A DNA stretch of 64,000 nucleotides. Source: an uncultured Polaribacter sp. Lineage in GTDB: Bacteria > Bacteroidota > Bacteroidia > Flavobacteriales > Flavobacteriaceae. Position numbers and translations under genes: made by a program. Shown here piece by piece: positions 37,990-46,187 of this stretch; the stretch's first letter is position 1; each line of letters begins with the position of its first letter. The notes beneath the pieces were generated by a model. That model saw nothing but the letters and a program-made list of their open reading frames with translations. It had not been told where the DNA came from and did no database searches. The DNA lies in assembly GCF_947495205.1 (NCBI RefSeq), contig NZ_CANLXV010000012.1, positions 57,897 to 121,896 of the forward strand, in the 5' to 3' direction.

Positions 37990-39522
37990 ATGGCAGGAGG
38001 AAAAATGTCCGCAAGACAAAAGATGATAAATTTAATGTATCTCGTTTTTATTGCAATGTTGGCAATGCAAATGGATAAAGAAGTTTTATCAGCTTTTGGT
38101 TATACAAATTCAAAATTAGTAGATAGTAATATGTCTACTAAAGAAAAAAATGATTTAGCTTATGCTAATTTAGCAACTAAAGCATCTGAACAACCAGATA
38201 AATTTGGTCCATTAAAAGAAAAAGCAGATAAAATTCAGAAATATTCATCAGAATACTTTTCTTACATATCAGATTTAAAAACTAAAATGATAGCTGATAT
38301 TGAAGATAAGAAAGATTACGAGAGTATGGATAAAACGGACTGGTTGGATTCTTATTTTTTTAAGGGTGATAATTATACGGCGGAAGGTCAGGAATTTTTA
38401 GACAAAAGAAATGCGTTTAGAGAGAATATGATAAACGTATTGGGAGCCGATAGTAAATTTGCTCCAGCAATTAAAAATAGATTTAATACAGAAGAGGTTG
38501 TAAATAGTAAAACGGGTTTAAAAGTTAGGTTTTTAAATGCAAGATATGAAGGTTTTCCAATGGTTGCCTCATTAACTAATTTTACACAAATTCAAACAGA
38601 TATTAAAAATACTGAAAGTGATATTATATCTGATTTGCTTGGTGGTCAGTTAGAAAGTGAAGTTTCCATGAATAATTACAATGGTATCGTACAACTTGAT
38701 AAAAATGCTTTTTATCCAGGTGATAAAGTAAATGGTAGTGTAGTTTTGGGAAGATATGACCCAAGTTTAAAACCAACTCGCGTTGAGTTAAATGGCAAAC
38801 CTTATGATAATTTTAAAGATGGAAGTGTAGTTTTAGACTTACGTGCAGGTGCTGTTGGAGAAAAAGATATTAAAGGAACAATTTTCTTCATGGAAAATGG
38901 GGAAGAAGTGCCAGTTCCTTTTAAAAGCTCTTACTCTGTAATTTCTAAACCTAACTCTGCTGTAGTTTCTGCAGATAAAATGAATGTGGTTTATAGAGGT
39001 TTACCAAACCCATTAACAATTTCTATACCAGGTATTGCTGCTAATTTAGTTAAAGCAACTGCCCCAGGTTTAAAACAGGTAAAAGGTAGTAGTTATGTAT
39101 TAAGTCCAAGAACAGGTAAAGAAGTAACTATAAATGTTACTGGTAAATTACCCGATGGAAAACCTGTAAGAACTCCAAAAACGTTTAGAATAAAAGATAT
39201 ACCTCCTGCTATGGGAACTGTAAGAGGGCAATTTGGTACTGTGAGAATGCCTAAATCTGGTTTGGCAAATACACCAATAGGTGCAGGTTTACCAGACTTT
39301 TTGTTTGATTTAAACCTTAGAGTTACTAGTTTTAAAGTAAAGGTACCTGGACAATTAGCAGTAATTGTTAATGGTACAAAACTTAATGCAGCTGCAAAGA
39401 AAGCATTATCTAAAGCTAGAAGGGGAGATATCATTAATATTTACGACATCAAAGCAGAAATAAAAAACAACTCTTATAAATTGAAAAAAGTTTTACCAGT
39501 TAATATAGAGTTAAGTAACTAG
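37990..39522 (+). CDS. gldM: T9SS motor protein GldM
   Basis: The start MAGGKMSARQKMINLMYLVF leads into one transmembrane helix containing a buried charged segment (MQMDKEVLSAFG), as in GldM. The remaining 470 residues are periplasmic, with a helical first domain (residues about 40-220) and three beta-rich domains (VVLGRYDPSLKPTRVELNG and onward). GldM spans the periplasm from the GldL ring to GldK/N and transmits motor torque. Length 510 is typical. The gene follows gldL by 44 bases. Confidence 0.96.
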   Translation: MAGGKMSARQKMINLMYLVFIAMLAMQMDKEVLSAFGYTNSKLVDSNMSTKEKNDLAYANLATKASEQPDKFGPLKEKADKIQKYSSEYFSYISDLKTKMIADIEDKKDYESMDKTDWLDSYFFKGDNYTAEGQEFLDKRNAFRENMINVLGADSKFAPAIKNRFNTEEVVNSKTGLKVRFLNARYEGFPMVASLTNFTQIQTDIKNTESDIISDLLGGQLESEVSMNNYNGIVQLDKNAFYPGDKVNGSVVLGRYDPSLKPTRVELNGKPYDNFKDGSVVLDLRAGAVGEKDIKGTIFFMENGEEVPVPFKSSYSVISKPNSAVVSADKMNVVYRGLPNPLTISIPGIAANLVKATAPGLKQVKGSSYVLSPRTGKEVTINVTGKLPDGKPVRTPKTFRIKDIPPAMGTVRGQFGTVRMPKSGLANTPIGAGLPDFLFDLNLRVTSFKVKVPGQLAVIVNGTKLNAAAKKALSKARRGDIINIYDIKAEIKNNSYKLKKVLPVNIELSN

Positions 39523-39537
39523 AAAATAAATAGCGTT

Positions 39538-40392
39538 ATGATTAAAAATTGTGTAATTATATTTTTCGCGATTCTAACTACAAGTTTGGTAAATGCGCAA
39601 GCAAATTTATTGAATGCAAAAAGTGTAGCCCAGATAGGTGTTAAAAGCGAACAGCAGTTGGCAGCAGATAATGATGGACCAATACCCTATGGTTATGTAG
39701 ACGATAGAGATGTGTTATGGTCTAAAGTAGTTTGGGAATTTATAGATTTGAATCAGAAAATAAATTTGCCGTATTATTTTCCTATTGATACAACTAATAT
39801 TTCTTCAGATAGAAGATCTTTGTTTCATACTTTAATAAAAGGAATTAAACAAGGTAAAATTACAGAGGCTTATGACGACTCTTTCTTTACTTCTAAAATT
39901 ACCCAACAAGAAATAGACCAACGATTAATAAATGTTCGTGATGAAAATGGATATTCAGATACCTTTAGAATCCAAACAGAAGATGTTGCAGGATACAAAA
40001 TTAAAGGAATGTGGTATTTTGATAAAAGACAAGGAGAATTGAAATACAGATTGTTAGCATTGGCACCTATGGGTAAAGATGTACAAACTTTAGGTGTAGA
40101 AGAAATTGAAGATGAAGAATTGTATGAATTATTTTGGGTCTTCTTTCCTTCTGCAAGAGAAGTTTTGCATGACGCTAAAGTATTTAATCCAAAGAATGCA
40201 TCACACCCAATTTCTTTTGATCACCTATTAAACGCAAGAAGATTTAGCTCTACAATAATTAGAGAAGAAAATATTTACGGAAATAGAGCTATAGAAGATT
40301 ACGTAAGAGGTAATTCTTTATTTCAATTGTTAGAAGCAAATAAGATTAAAGAAGATATTAGAAACAGAGAAATTGATATGTGGAATTACTAA
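39538..40392 (+). CDS. gldN: T9SS periplasmic ring protein GldN
   Basis: A Sec signal (ILTTSLVNAQ, cleavage near residue 20) starts this 284-residue protein. Conserved GldN segments are visible: DDRDVLWSKVVWEFIDLNQKINLPYYFP, KIKGMWYFDKRQGELKYRLLALAP, and ELFWVFFPSAREVLHDAKVFNP. With GldK it makes the periplasmic ring of the T9SS core complex. It follows gldM by 15 bases and ends the operon at a long palindromic terminator. No gldO paralogue follows, unlike some flavobacteria. Confidence 0.95.
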   Translation: MIKNCVIIFFAILTTSLVNAQANLLNAKSVAQIGVKSEQQLAADNDGPIPYGYVDDRDVLWSKVVWEFIDLNQKINLPYYFPIDTTNISSDRRSLFHTLIKGIKQGKITEAYDDSFFTSKITQQEIDQRLINVRDENGYSDTFRIQTEDVAGYKIKGMWYFDKRQGELKYRLLALAPMGKDVQTLGVEEIEDEELYELFWVFFPSAREVLHDAKVFNPKNASHPISFDHLLNARRFSSTIIREENIYGNRAIEDYVRGNSLFQLLEANKIKEDIRNREIDMWNY

Positions 40393-40409
40393 TATCCACC
40401 TAAATCAAT

Positions 40410-40461
40410 TTTAATTCAAAAAAAAACGTTTGCAATTGCAAACGTTTTTTTTTGAATTAAA
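40410..40461. terminator. bidirectional palindromic terminator after gldN
   Basis: A perfect 52-base palindrome centred at 40435/40436. The outer TTAATTC/GAATTAA, nine A and nine T, and the inner core CGTTTGCAATTGCAAACG all pair without a mismatch. It lies between the convergent gldN and the DUF1684 gene and offers a U-tract to both. Confidence 0.92.
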
Positions 40462-40482
40462 GTTCATAGAATTTTATAATTT

Positions 40483-41097
40483 TTAGTGCGGTTTAAATGC
40501 TTTAATACCCGCTTTAATAGCAATATCTAAATGATTTTTTCTAGGAGTTAAGGGACAGGAATACCTATCGTCATAAGCACAATAAGGATTGTATGTATTA
40601 TTGAAGTTTAAAGTAATTGTATTTTCCTTAGAAACATCGTTAAGAGATAGGTTCATGTACCTTCCAGCTCCGTAAGATTCATTGCCAGAGGTTTGATCTG
40701 TAAAGGGAAGAAAAAGTACATCTTTTGTATTTTCGTTTTCTAAATCTTCTTGACTTTGGTAAACCGTTAACTGCAATTCTTTTCCTTTTAAATTAAATAT
40801 TAAAACACCATATTCTTTGTAGAAAGCAGTTCTGGCTGTAGTAGTTGCCATTTTAAATAAAGGTGTATTTTCCGATTTTTCCAACTTGGCTTTTACAATA
40901 AAAGAAGGGTCAATTTTAAAAAAATCTAAAGCTGTAAATTTCTTTAAATCTTTTCTTTTTAAAGGAGACCTGCTTGCGTCTTTAAACTGCATATTTAATT
41001 GTTTTTGATACGCAGTAACTCCAGGAATTGGTTTTTTGTCTTGAGAATTACAAGAAATTAGAGAGAAAATTGTGACTAAAATAAATATTTTTTTCAT
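40483..41097 (-). CDS. DUF1684 family lipoprotein
   Basis: The lipoprotein signal ends SLISCNSQ (Cys about 16). The C-terminal half holds the strongly conserved DUF1684 block: FLPFTDQTSGNESYGAGRY, a beta strand, NTYNPYCAYDDRYSCPLTPRKN and LDIAIKAGIK. The C-Y-DD-Y-CP arrangement suggests a binding or catalytic site, but the function of the family is not known to me. 204 residues, complete. It follows the DUF4252 gene by 5 bases, so the two lipoproteins form one operon. Confidence 0.85.
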   Translation of the reverse strand: MKKIFILVTIFSLISCNSQDKKPIPGVTAYQKQLNMQFKDASRSPLKRKDLKKFTALDFFKIDPSFIVKAKLEKSENTPLFKMATTTARTAFYKEYGVLIFNLKGKELQLTVYQSQEDLENENTKDVLFLPFTDQTSGNESYGAGRYMNLSLNDVSKENTITLNFNNTYNPYCAYDDRYSCPLTPRKNHLDIAIKAGIKAFKPH

Positions 41098-41102
41098 TTT
41101 TA

Positions 41103-41639
41103 TTAATTCGGATTAAAAGAAGGACTTAAAAAATTTTGTTGTTTTAGTAAGAGTGAGTTTGATAAATTGTCAAATTCGTTAGCCTCAGCTAAATGTTTTA
41201 ATTTTTCAGGATCAAATTGTCCTTTCAAATAAAAAGCAGAAGTTTTTGCTAAAGTAGAATTAAAAATAATAGCTTCTGTAACAACTTCACCGTTTTCCTT
41301 TACAGAAACAATTTTAGTTCTTTCTAAGCTGTTGCTCCTTAACATATCTGTAAAATTTTCATCTGTAATTGCGTTTATTTCTTCAACTAAAAGCAATTGC
41401 TTTGCACTTGTAATATCTTTAAAAGTAATAAATTTTAAATCCTGTACATTTTTAAAAAAAGAACCAACTTGAGGAGAAATAGTACCCAGTAGACCTCTCA
41501 TAAATTTGGGGATTTGAAAAGAAGTAACCCCCATTTCTCTCTTATGCGCGTCGTAAAATGTACGAAATGTTTGCTGTGAACCACAAGAATATAGTATTAA
41601 AAAACAAAAAAGGATAAGATATTTATATGTTCTTTTCAT
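41103..41639 (-). CDS. DUF4252-type lipoprotein
   Basis: A lipoprotein signal ends LILYSCGSQ (Cys19). The mature protein of about 160 residues has the DUF4252 pattern: a helix-strand opening (VTSFQIPKFMRGLL), LKFITFKDI, and two VSVKENGEVV-type strands followed by an amphipathic helix (FDPEKLKHLAEANEF). In flavobacteria such genes often lie near ECF sigma factors; here the partner is the DUF1684 lipoprotein. Function unknown, probably periplasmic or outer-membrane-anchored. Confidence 0.65.
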   Translation of the reverse strand: MKRTYKYLILFCFLILYSCGSQQTFRTFYDAHKREMGVTSFQIPKFMRGLLGTISPQVGSFFKNVQDLKFITFKDITSAKQLLLVEEINAITDENFTDMLRSNSLERTKIVSVKENGEVVTEAIIFNSTLAKTSAFYLKGQFDPEKLKHLAEANEFDNLSNSLLLKQQNFLSPSFNPN

Positions 41640-41861
41640 CTGTTTGTGGGTTAATTAAAAGGCTAATTTGGTGAATGTATTTCATGATAAAAATACAATT
41701 TTAAAATGACTTAGTATGTGAGTTGTATGCGTTCAAAAGCACAATAAAAGCTCGGTTGTTTAATTTGGATGATTTTTTTTAGCTTTTGTTATAGTGTAAG
41801 TTTGATGTTAATGAAATGAATAAAAACCCGAAAACAAGCTATTCAATACACTTTAAAAAAC

Positions 41862-42560
41862 CTAGTTTAATACAAACACTTTAACACCTTCATGGTCAAA
41901 GGTACTTATTTCGCTAGTATTAATTTTATTACCTACCTTAAGTTTGCTGTTGTACAAACGCCAATTATCTACAGCATTAAATTGATTTACGGCATCTTTA
42001 AAAGATAAAAATAAATGTGCTTCAGTTTCAACACTAAAAGCGCCAGAAGTAACAAATAAAAAATTATCTTCTTCATCGTTTTTTAGATTATTGGATATAA
42101 AAATTCTACCATGATTATTTACAGTTGCAGGGTTTGTATTGTCAGACCAAGTTTCTTTGAATTGGGCACTCCATTCGTAATCTTTAAAAAAGCTAGAATA
42201 ACCTGTAGAAGAACCATTTCTTAGTATTAAACCGTTAAGTGCTAAAAAGGATGCTATTTTTTCGCTAGCTTCTTTTTTTGTTTTCGATTTAAAATCTACC
42301 CATAGTATATTTATAGGCTCTAAAATTTCTTTTTTTGAGTGAGGAATATTTAGCCAATTTGCAATGGCATTTTTATGGTTGTGTTGCTCTTTAAACATCC
42401 AAATACCAAAATCGAATGTATTAATAGTGTTTTTATCCTGTATACTTAAGGAATATTTTAATTTGATATCTGGTGCCTTTTCTTCTAAACTAATGATATC
42501 TTCTGAGCAAGAACTAAAAATTGAAAGTGCAAAAATTAAACTAAACTTTTTTAAATTCAT
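41862..42560 (-). CDS. lipoprotein of unknown function
   Basis: The 232-residue protein begins with a lipoprotein signal (IFSSCSED, Cys about 18). I do not recognise a domain. Segments with several tryptophans (NWLNIPHSKK, DYEWSAQFKETWSD) and a C-terminal strand (HEGVKVFVLN) suggest a compact alpha/beta globule exposed to the periplasm or surface. It stands alone on the minus strand between the ilvE terminator and a 222-base gap, in which I see no gene. Confidence 0.6.
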   Translation of the reverse strand: MNLKKFSLIFALSIFSSCSEDIISLEEKAPDIKLKYSLSIQDKNTINTFDFGIWMFKEQHNHKNAIANWLNIPHSKKEILEPINILWVDFKSKTKKEASEKIASFLALNGLILRNGSSTGYSSFFKDYEWSAQFKETWSDNTNPATVNNHGRIFISNNLKNDEEDNFLFVTSGAFSVETEAHLFLSFKDAVNQFNAVDNWRLYNSKLKVGNKINTSEISTFDHEGVKVFVLN

Positions 42561-42600
42561 AATATTTTATCTTAAAGAAAGAAATATTTTCTTTAAAGAT

Positions 42601-42631
42601 AAAAAAAAAGCATCAAAATAAATTGATGCTT
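42601..42631 (-). terminator. ilvE terminator
   Basis: Stem AAGCATCAA / TTGATGCTT with a six-base loop; the A-run before it gives a U-tract on the minus strand. It lies 26 bases beyond the ilvE stop. Confidence 0.85.
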
Positions 42632-42656
42632 AGTTAATTTTTTGATTTATAGTAGA

Positions 42657-43715
42657 TTACTTTACAACAACACGCCAACCATAAGGGTCTGCAGTTTTGT
42701 TGGTTTGTATATCTGTGATAGCTGTTTTTAAAGTGCTTGCAAAAGGCTGTTCTAATTCTGGTAAATCGTAATCTTTATCCTGGTAGCCAAAACCAGCAAT
42801 AGGAGAAATTACGGCTGCAGTACCTGCACCAAACATTTCTTTTAAGTCGCCATTTTCTGCAGCTGTTATAACTTCTGTAACAGAAACTTTTCTTACTTCT
42901 ACCTTAATATTTTTATCTTTTGCAATTTCAATAATACTTTTACGTGTTATTCCGTCTAAGATTCTATCGTTTGTAGGACTGGTAATTAAAGTATCATTAA
43001 TTCTAATAAAAATATTCATAGCACCAGCTTCTTCAATATACTCATGTGTATTGTCATCTGTCCAGATTACTTGATTATAGCCTTTTTCTATAGCCAACTG
43101 CGTTGGATAAAACTGAGCTGCATAATTACCACCAGCTTTAGCAAAACCAACACCACCGTTTGCAGCACGTGCATATTTTGTTTCAATTAAAACTTTTACC
43201 TTTCCTGCAAAATAAGCTCCAGAAGGTGCCGTACAAATAATTAATTTATATTCATCTGCTGGTGATGCATGAAAACCATTACCAGACGCAAACATAAAAG
43301 GTCTAATGTATAAAGAACTTCCGACGTTTGTAGGTATCCAAGCTTCATCTATTTTTAATAACGCTTGTAAACCATCCATAAATACAGCTTCAGGAATTTG
43401 AGGAATAACCAAACGTTCTGCAGATTTATTTAAACGTGCACAATTGTCTGTAGGTCTAAATAAAAGTGTATTTCCTTCCGTATCTTTATAGGCTTTCATA
43501 CCTTCAAAAATAGATTGTCCGTAATGAAAAATTTTAGCAGCAGGACTTAAAGAAATAGGCTCAAAAGGAGAAATTACAGGTGTTTCCCATTTACCATTTT
43601 TATAAGTACAAACCAACATGTGGTCAGAATAAACACTACCAAAAGGTAAATTGTCAAAGTCAACAGAATCAATTCTTGATTGGGCTACACGATTTATTTT
43701 TATTTCAGTACTCAT
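42657..43715 (-). CDS. ilvE: branched-chain amino-acid aminotransferase
   Basis: From the ATG at 43715 the protein is 352 residues and begins MSTEIKINRVAQSRID; an upstream in-frame start would add 14 unlike residues. It is a class IV PLP enzyme of the large IlvE type. FHYGQSIFEGMKAYK, the Lys-containing GVGFAKAGGNYAAQF that would hold PLP, VIWTDDNTHEYIEEAGAMN and EMFGAGTAAVISPI are all present. It transfers amino groups between glutamate and the keto acids of Leu, Ile and Val. It is a single-gene unit with a -7 box upstream and a hairpin downstream. Confidence 0.96.
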   Translation of the reverse strand: MSTEIKINRVAQSRIDSVDFDNLPFGSVYSDHMLVCTYKNGKWETPVISPFEPISLSPAAKIFHYGQSIFEGMKAYKDTEGNTLLFRPTDNCARLNKSAERLVIPQIPEAVFMDGLQALLKIDEAWIPTNVGSSLYIRPFMFASGNGFHASPADEYKLIICTAPSGAYFAGKVKVLIETKYARAANGGVGFAKAGGNYAAQFYPTQLAIEKGYNQVIWTDDNTHEYIEEAGAMNIFIRINDTLITSPTNDRILDGITRKSIIEIAKDKNIKVEVRKVSVTEVITAAENGDLKEMFGAGTAAVISPIAGFGYQDKDYDLPELEQPFASTLKTAITDIQTNKTADPYGWRVVVK

Positions 43716-43736
43716 TTTTTGTCTTTTGTGATATAA

Positions 43737-43744
43737 CAAATGTA
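43737..43744 (-). promoter_or_regulatory. candidate ilvE -7 box
   Basis: Minus-strand TACATTTG, an exact TAnnTTTG match, 22 bases before the ilvE start. No ideally spaced TTG. Confidence 0.45.
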
Positions 43745-43798
43745 CACAATTTATCAATCTGTTATGATATCAAAAATATAGTTTTGCGTTAAATTTAT

Positions 43799-43806
43799 TA
43801 CATTTG
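43799..43806 (+). promoter_or_regulatory. candidate -7 box of the DUF4920 gene
   Basis: TACATTTG, an exact match to TAnnTTTG, 27 bases before the ATG at 43833, divergent from the ilvE box. The nearest upstream TTTG is too close (12 bases) for a normal -33 box. Confidence 0.4.
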
Positions 43807-43832
43807 TAATTCTAGTATTAAAAATTTATCAA

Positions 43833-44351
43833 ATGAAAAATATACTTAAATTTAGTTTTATATTTCTCTTAATTTTATCGGCTTGCCAAAAAGATGCAAA
43901 AGAGCAAAAAACGAGCAATACTATTCAAGAGACAGAAAAAATAGCTAAATATGCTTCTTTTGGTGCTAAAATTAGCAAAGACCAAGCATTATCTGCCAAA
44001 GAAATGTTTGCAAAATTTGAAACCATGAATGTAGGAGATACCATTGATGTAAAGTTTGCATCTCGTATTAAAGAAGTATGTTCTAAAAAAGGATGTTGGA
44101 TGAAGTTGCCACTTGCAAATGAGCAAGAAACTATGGTACGTTTTAAAGATTATGGTTTTTTTATGCCATTAGATGCAGCAAACAAAGAAGTAATTGTGGC
44201 TGGCAAAGCATTTGTAAAAATTACACCAATAGAAGAATTGCAACATTATGCAGAAGATGCAGGAAAATCTGCAACAGAAATTGCAAAAATTACAGCACCT
44301 AAAAAAGAATTTGCTTTTGAGGCAAACGGCGTTTTGTTAGCATCCAAATAA
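43833..44351 (+). CDS. DUF4920 domain lipoprotein
   Basis: A lipoprotein signal ends at ILSACQKD (Cys18). The rest (172 residues in all) contains the DUF4920 core: FGAKISKDQALSAKEM, DTIDVKFASRIKEVCSKKGCWMKL, MVRFKDYGFFMPLD, and VAGKAFVKITP. The C-x4-C-W-M pair could bind a metal or form a disulfide. The function is not known; the location is the periplasm or inner leaflet of the outer membrane. It precedes mnmD by 23 bases, so both are probably on one transcript. Confidence 0.82.
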   Translation: MKNILKFSFIFLLILSACQKDAKEQKTSNTIQETEKIAKYASFGAKISKDQALSAKEMFAKFETMNVGDTIDVKFASRIKEVCSKKGCWMKLPLANEQETMVRFKDYGFFMPLDAANKEVIVAGKAFVKITPIEELQHYAEDAGKSATEIAKITAPKKEFAFEANGVLLASK

Positions 44352-44374
44352 AAATTATTACTAAAATATAACTT

Positions 44375-45034
44375 TTGAAAAGAGAAATATTAATAACTTC
44401 AGACGGTTCTTCTACCATACATTTGCCAGATTGGAATGAGCAATACCACTCTAAAAACGGTTCTATAAATGAAACATATCATGTTTTTATAGAAAGCGGT
44501 TTAAAACAAGTTAAAAAAGACAAGGTAGCTGTTTTGGAAATTGGTTTTGGTACAGGTTTAAATTGCTTTATCACTTATTTAGAAGCAAAAAAAACAATAG
44601 ATTATGTTGGTGTAGAAGCCTATCCTGTAACTGCAGAAGAAGTAGAAAAAATGAATTTTTTATCAGTTTTAAAAGCAGAAGAACAAACCGCAGCTTTTAA
44701 CAAAATTCACAATGTTTCTTGGGAAGAAAAACACGCCATTTCAGATACTTTCTATTTAACTAAAAGAAAGCAATTTTTTGAAGATATTACAGATCAAAAT
44801 GCATTCGATTTAATTTATTTTGATGCTTTTGGCGCAAGAGTACAGCCACAATTATGGACTGAGGAAATTTTTCAGAAAATGTTTAACTCGCTTACAGAAA
44901 ATGGTGTTTTAGTAACCTATTCTGCAAAAGGCAGCGTAAGAAGAGCAATGCAAGCCGTTGGTTTTACTGTAGAGCGTTTGTCTGGACCTCCAGGAAAAAG
45001 AGAAATGCTAAGAGCTAGAAAAATTAGCAAATAA
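44375..45034 (+). CDS. mnmD: tRNA mnm5s2U34 methyltransferase MnmD
   Basis: 219 residues starting with TTG (MKREILITSDGSSTIHLPDWNE); no ATG gives a complete N-terminus. The family landmark YHSKNGSINETYHVF is present, followed by the SAM motif LEIGFGTGLNCF (about residues 54-65), and IYFDAFGARVQPQLW plus TYSAKGSVRRAM. It performs the last methylation in forming 5-methylaminomethyl-2-thiouridine at the wobble position; only the MnmC2-type domain is present, without the oxidoreductase part of E. coli MnmC, which is normal outside proteobacteria. Confidence 0.92.
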   Translation: MKREILITSDGSSTIHLPDWNEQYHSKNGSINETYHVFIESGLKQVKKDKVAVLEIGFGTGLNCFITYLEAKKTIDYVGVEAYPVTAEEVEKMNFLSVLKAEEQTAAFNKIHNVSWEEKHAISDTFYLTKRKQFFEDITDQNAFDLIYFDAFGARVQPQLWTEEIFQKMFNSLTENGVLVTYSAKGSVRRAMQAVGFTVERLSGPPGKREMLRARKISK

Positions 45035-45058
45035 AAGGTGTTTTTAAACCTTTATTTG
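45028..45058. terminator. overlapping-end hairpin between mnmD and the DUF1223 gene
   Basis: CAAATAAAAGGT and ACCTTTATTTG can pair with one bulged A around a short loop. The hairpin includes the stop codons of both convergent genes, which are only 9 bases apart. No long U-tract, so the call is moderate. Confidence 0.45.
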
Positions 45059-45784
45059 TGTTGCACCAGAAATTTGTAAACGTCCGTTTTCTATAAAACC
45101 AATAACGCTAAGATTTTCTTTATTTTTATAATTTTTAGGTACTTGTAAAGTTATATTTCCACTTAAATCAGTAATATTTTTAGATAAAGTATGTATCACA
45201 ATGTTACTATTAGAAATTGTTCTATTGGTGTTTTCTCCTCGTTTTACTTTGGTTATTTCATTATCTAAAACCAACGCAATTTGCAATTTTTTAGAAGTAA
45301 CGTTACCCGTAATTTTATAATCAAAAGAAATCGTATTCAATTCTTTTGTAATATTTGAAAAAAGTAAACCATTTGCACTTTCTAGTTTTAAATTATCTGC
45401 AATACTTTGCGTAATTTTTCTTTTGCTAGAACCTACAAAATGTTTTTTGCCATTAACTATAAGTTGAGGAGTGTAAACTCGTTTAGCATTTAATTTTTCA
45501 CCATACTTATATTGTAAATTGGTGTATTCTGCCTTACTAAAAGGATCTTTCCAACCTAAAGAATTCCAATAATCTATATGATAAGAAAGCACAAAAACGT
45601 TTTCTGTAGCGTACTCTTTTTTTATCGTTTCTAAAAAATCGTCTGCACTTGGGCAACTGCTACAGCCTTGAGAAGTAAATAGTTGCAAAACAACTGCACT
45701 GTTTTTTGTTTGTTGCTCAGCACTATTAGAAAAAGAAAGTGCTAGCACCAAAAAACTAATTAAAGTAAAGATTAAAGATTTCAT
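45044..45784 (-). CDS. DUF1223 family thioredoxin-like secreted protein
   Basis: A signal peptide (residues 1-22) is followed by a thioredoxin-like fold. FTSQGCSSCPSADDF carries a CxxC at 41/44, then come HIDYWNSLGWKDPFSKAEYTNLQY and VYTPQLIVNGKKHFVGS, the conserved core of DUF1223. The C-terminal 100 residues form a beta domain. The CxxC suggests disulfide or copper chemistry in the periplasm, but no role is established. 246 residues, complete. Confidence 0.82.
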   Translation of the reverse strand: MKSLIFTLISFLVLALSFSNSAEQQTKNSAVVLQLFTSQGCSSCPSADDFLETIKKEYATENVFVLSYHIDYWNSLGWKDPFSKAEYTNLQYKYGEKLNAKRVYTPQLIVNGKKHFVGSSKRKITQSIADNLKLESANGLLFSNITKELNTISFDYKITGNVTSKKLQIALVLDNEITKVKRGENTNRTISNSNIVIHTLSKNITDLSGNITLQVPKNYKNKENLSVIGFIENGRLQISGATQIKV

Positions 45785-45842
45785 AAATTTAATTTTAGTA
45801 CAGCTTAAGTCGTGCTTTTGCGTAAAGACTTACTTTTAGCGC

Positions 45843-45870
45843 TTTGTTTCAGAATTATTTTTTACCTTAG
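45843..45870 (+). promoter_or_regulatory. candidate promoter of the 43-residue membrane protein
   Basis: TTTG (45843-45846), a 16-base spacer and TACCTTAG (45863-45870), one mismatch to TAnnTTTG. It lies 16 bases before the ATG at 45887 and supports that start rather than one at 45812. Confidence 0.4.
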
Positions 45871-45886
45871 ATTTAAAATAGATGAA

Positions 45887-46018
45887 ATGGAATTTAAAAG
45901 AAAATTTGGCAGAAGAAAACAAACCAAACCCAAAAAAGGTCTTTTCTTAGTTTTGCTATTGGTAGTTGTTTTAATCCTTTGGTCTAAAGCAGAAGCAATT
46001 ATGGAGGCGCTGTTTTAA
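45887..46018 (+). CDS. small single-span membrane protein
   Basis: 43 residues: a basic N-terminus (MEFKRKFGRRKQTKPKKG), one hydrophobic helix ([14 protein letters not shown]) and a short tail (SKAEAIMEALF). The positive-inside rule places the basic part in the cytoplasm. An upstream ATG at 45812 exists, but the candidate promoter overlaps that part, so I choose the ATG at 45887. No family is recognised; it stands alone between two minus-strand genes. Confidence 0.55.
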   Translation: MEFKRKFGRRKQTKPKKGLFLVLLLVVVLILWSKAEAIMEALF

Positions 46019-46187
46019 TTTTTTTAGAAGCTATTTCCAGCTTTACGTTATATCTTTTTTTTATGCTTAATTTGTTATTGTATTTAAAACTTATAAGCTA
46101 CAGTTTAATTTATAAAAGCTATTAAAAATAGATAGTAAAAAAAAAGGATGCCACTTCAATCTGGGCTACACTTGTTTGCCAACTTTT

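Noticed and set aside
42566..42602. Imperfect inverted repeat just before the lipoprotein gene at 41862-42560
   Set aside because: One base short of symmetric and in plain A/T DNA; could be part of the ilvE terminator region and gives no independent support.
43716..43757. Earlier start for ilvE
   Set aside because: It adds 14 unlike residues and overlaps the -7 box at 43737-43744.
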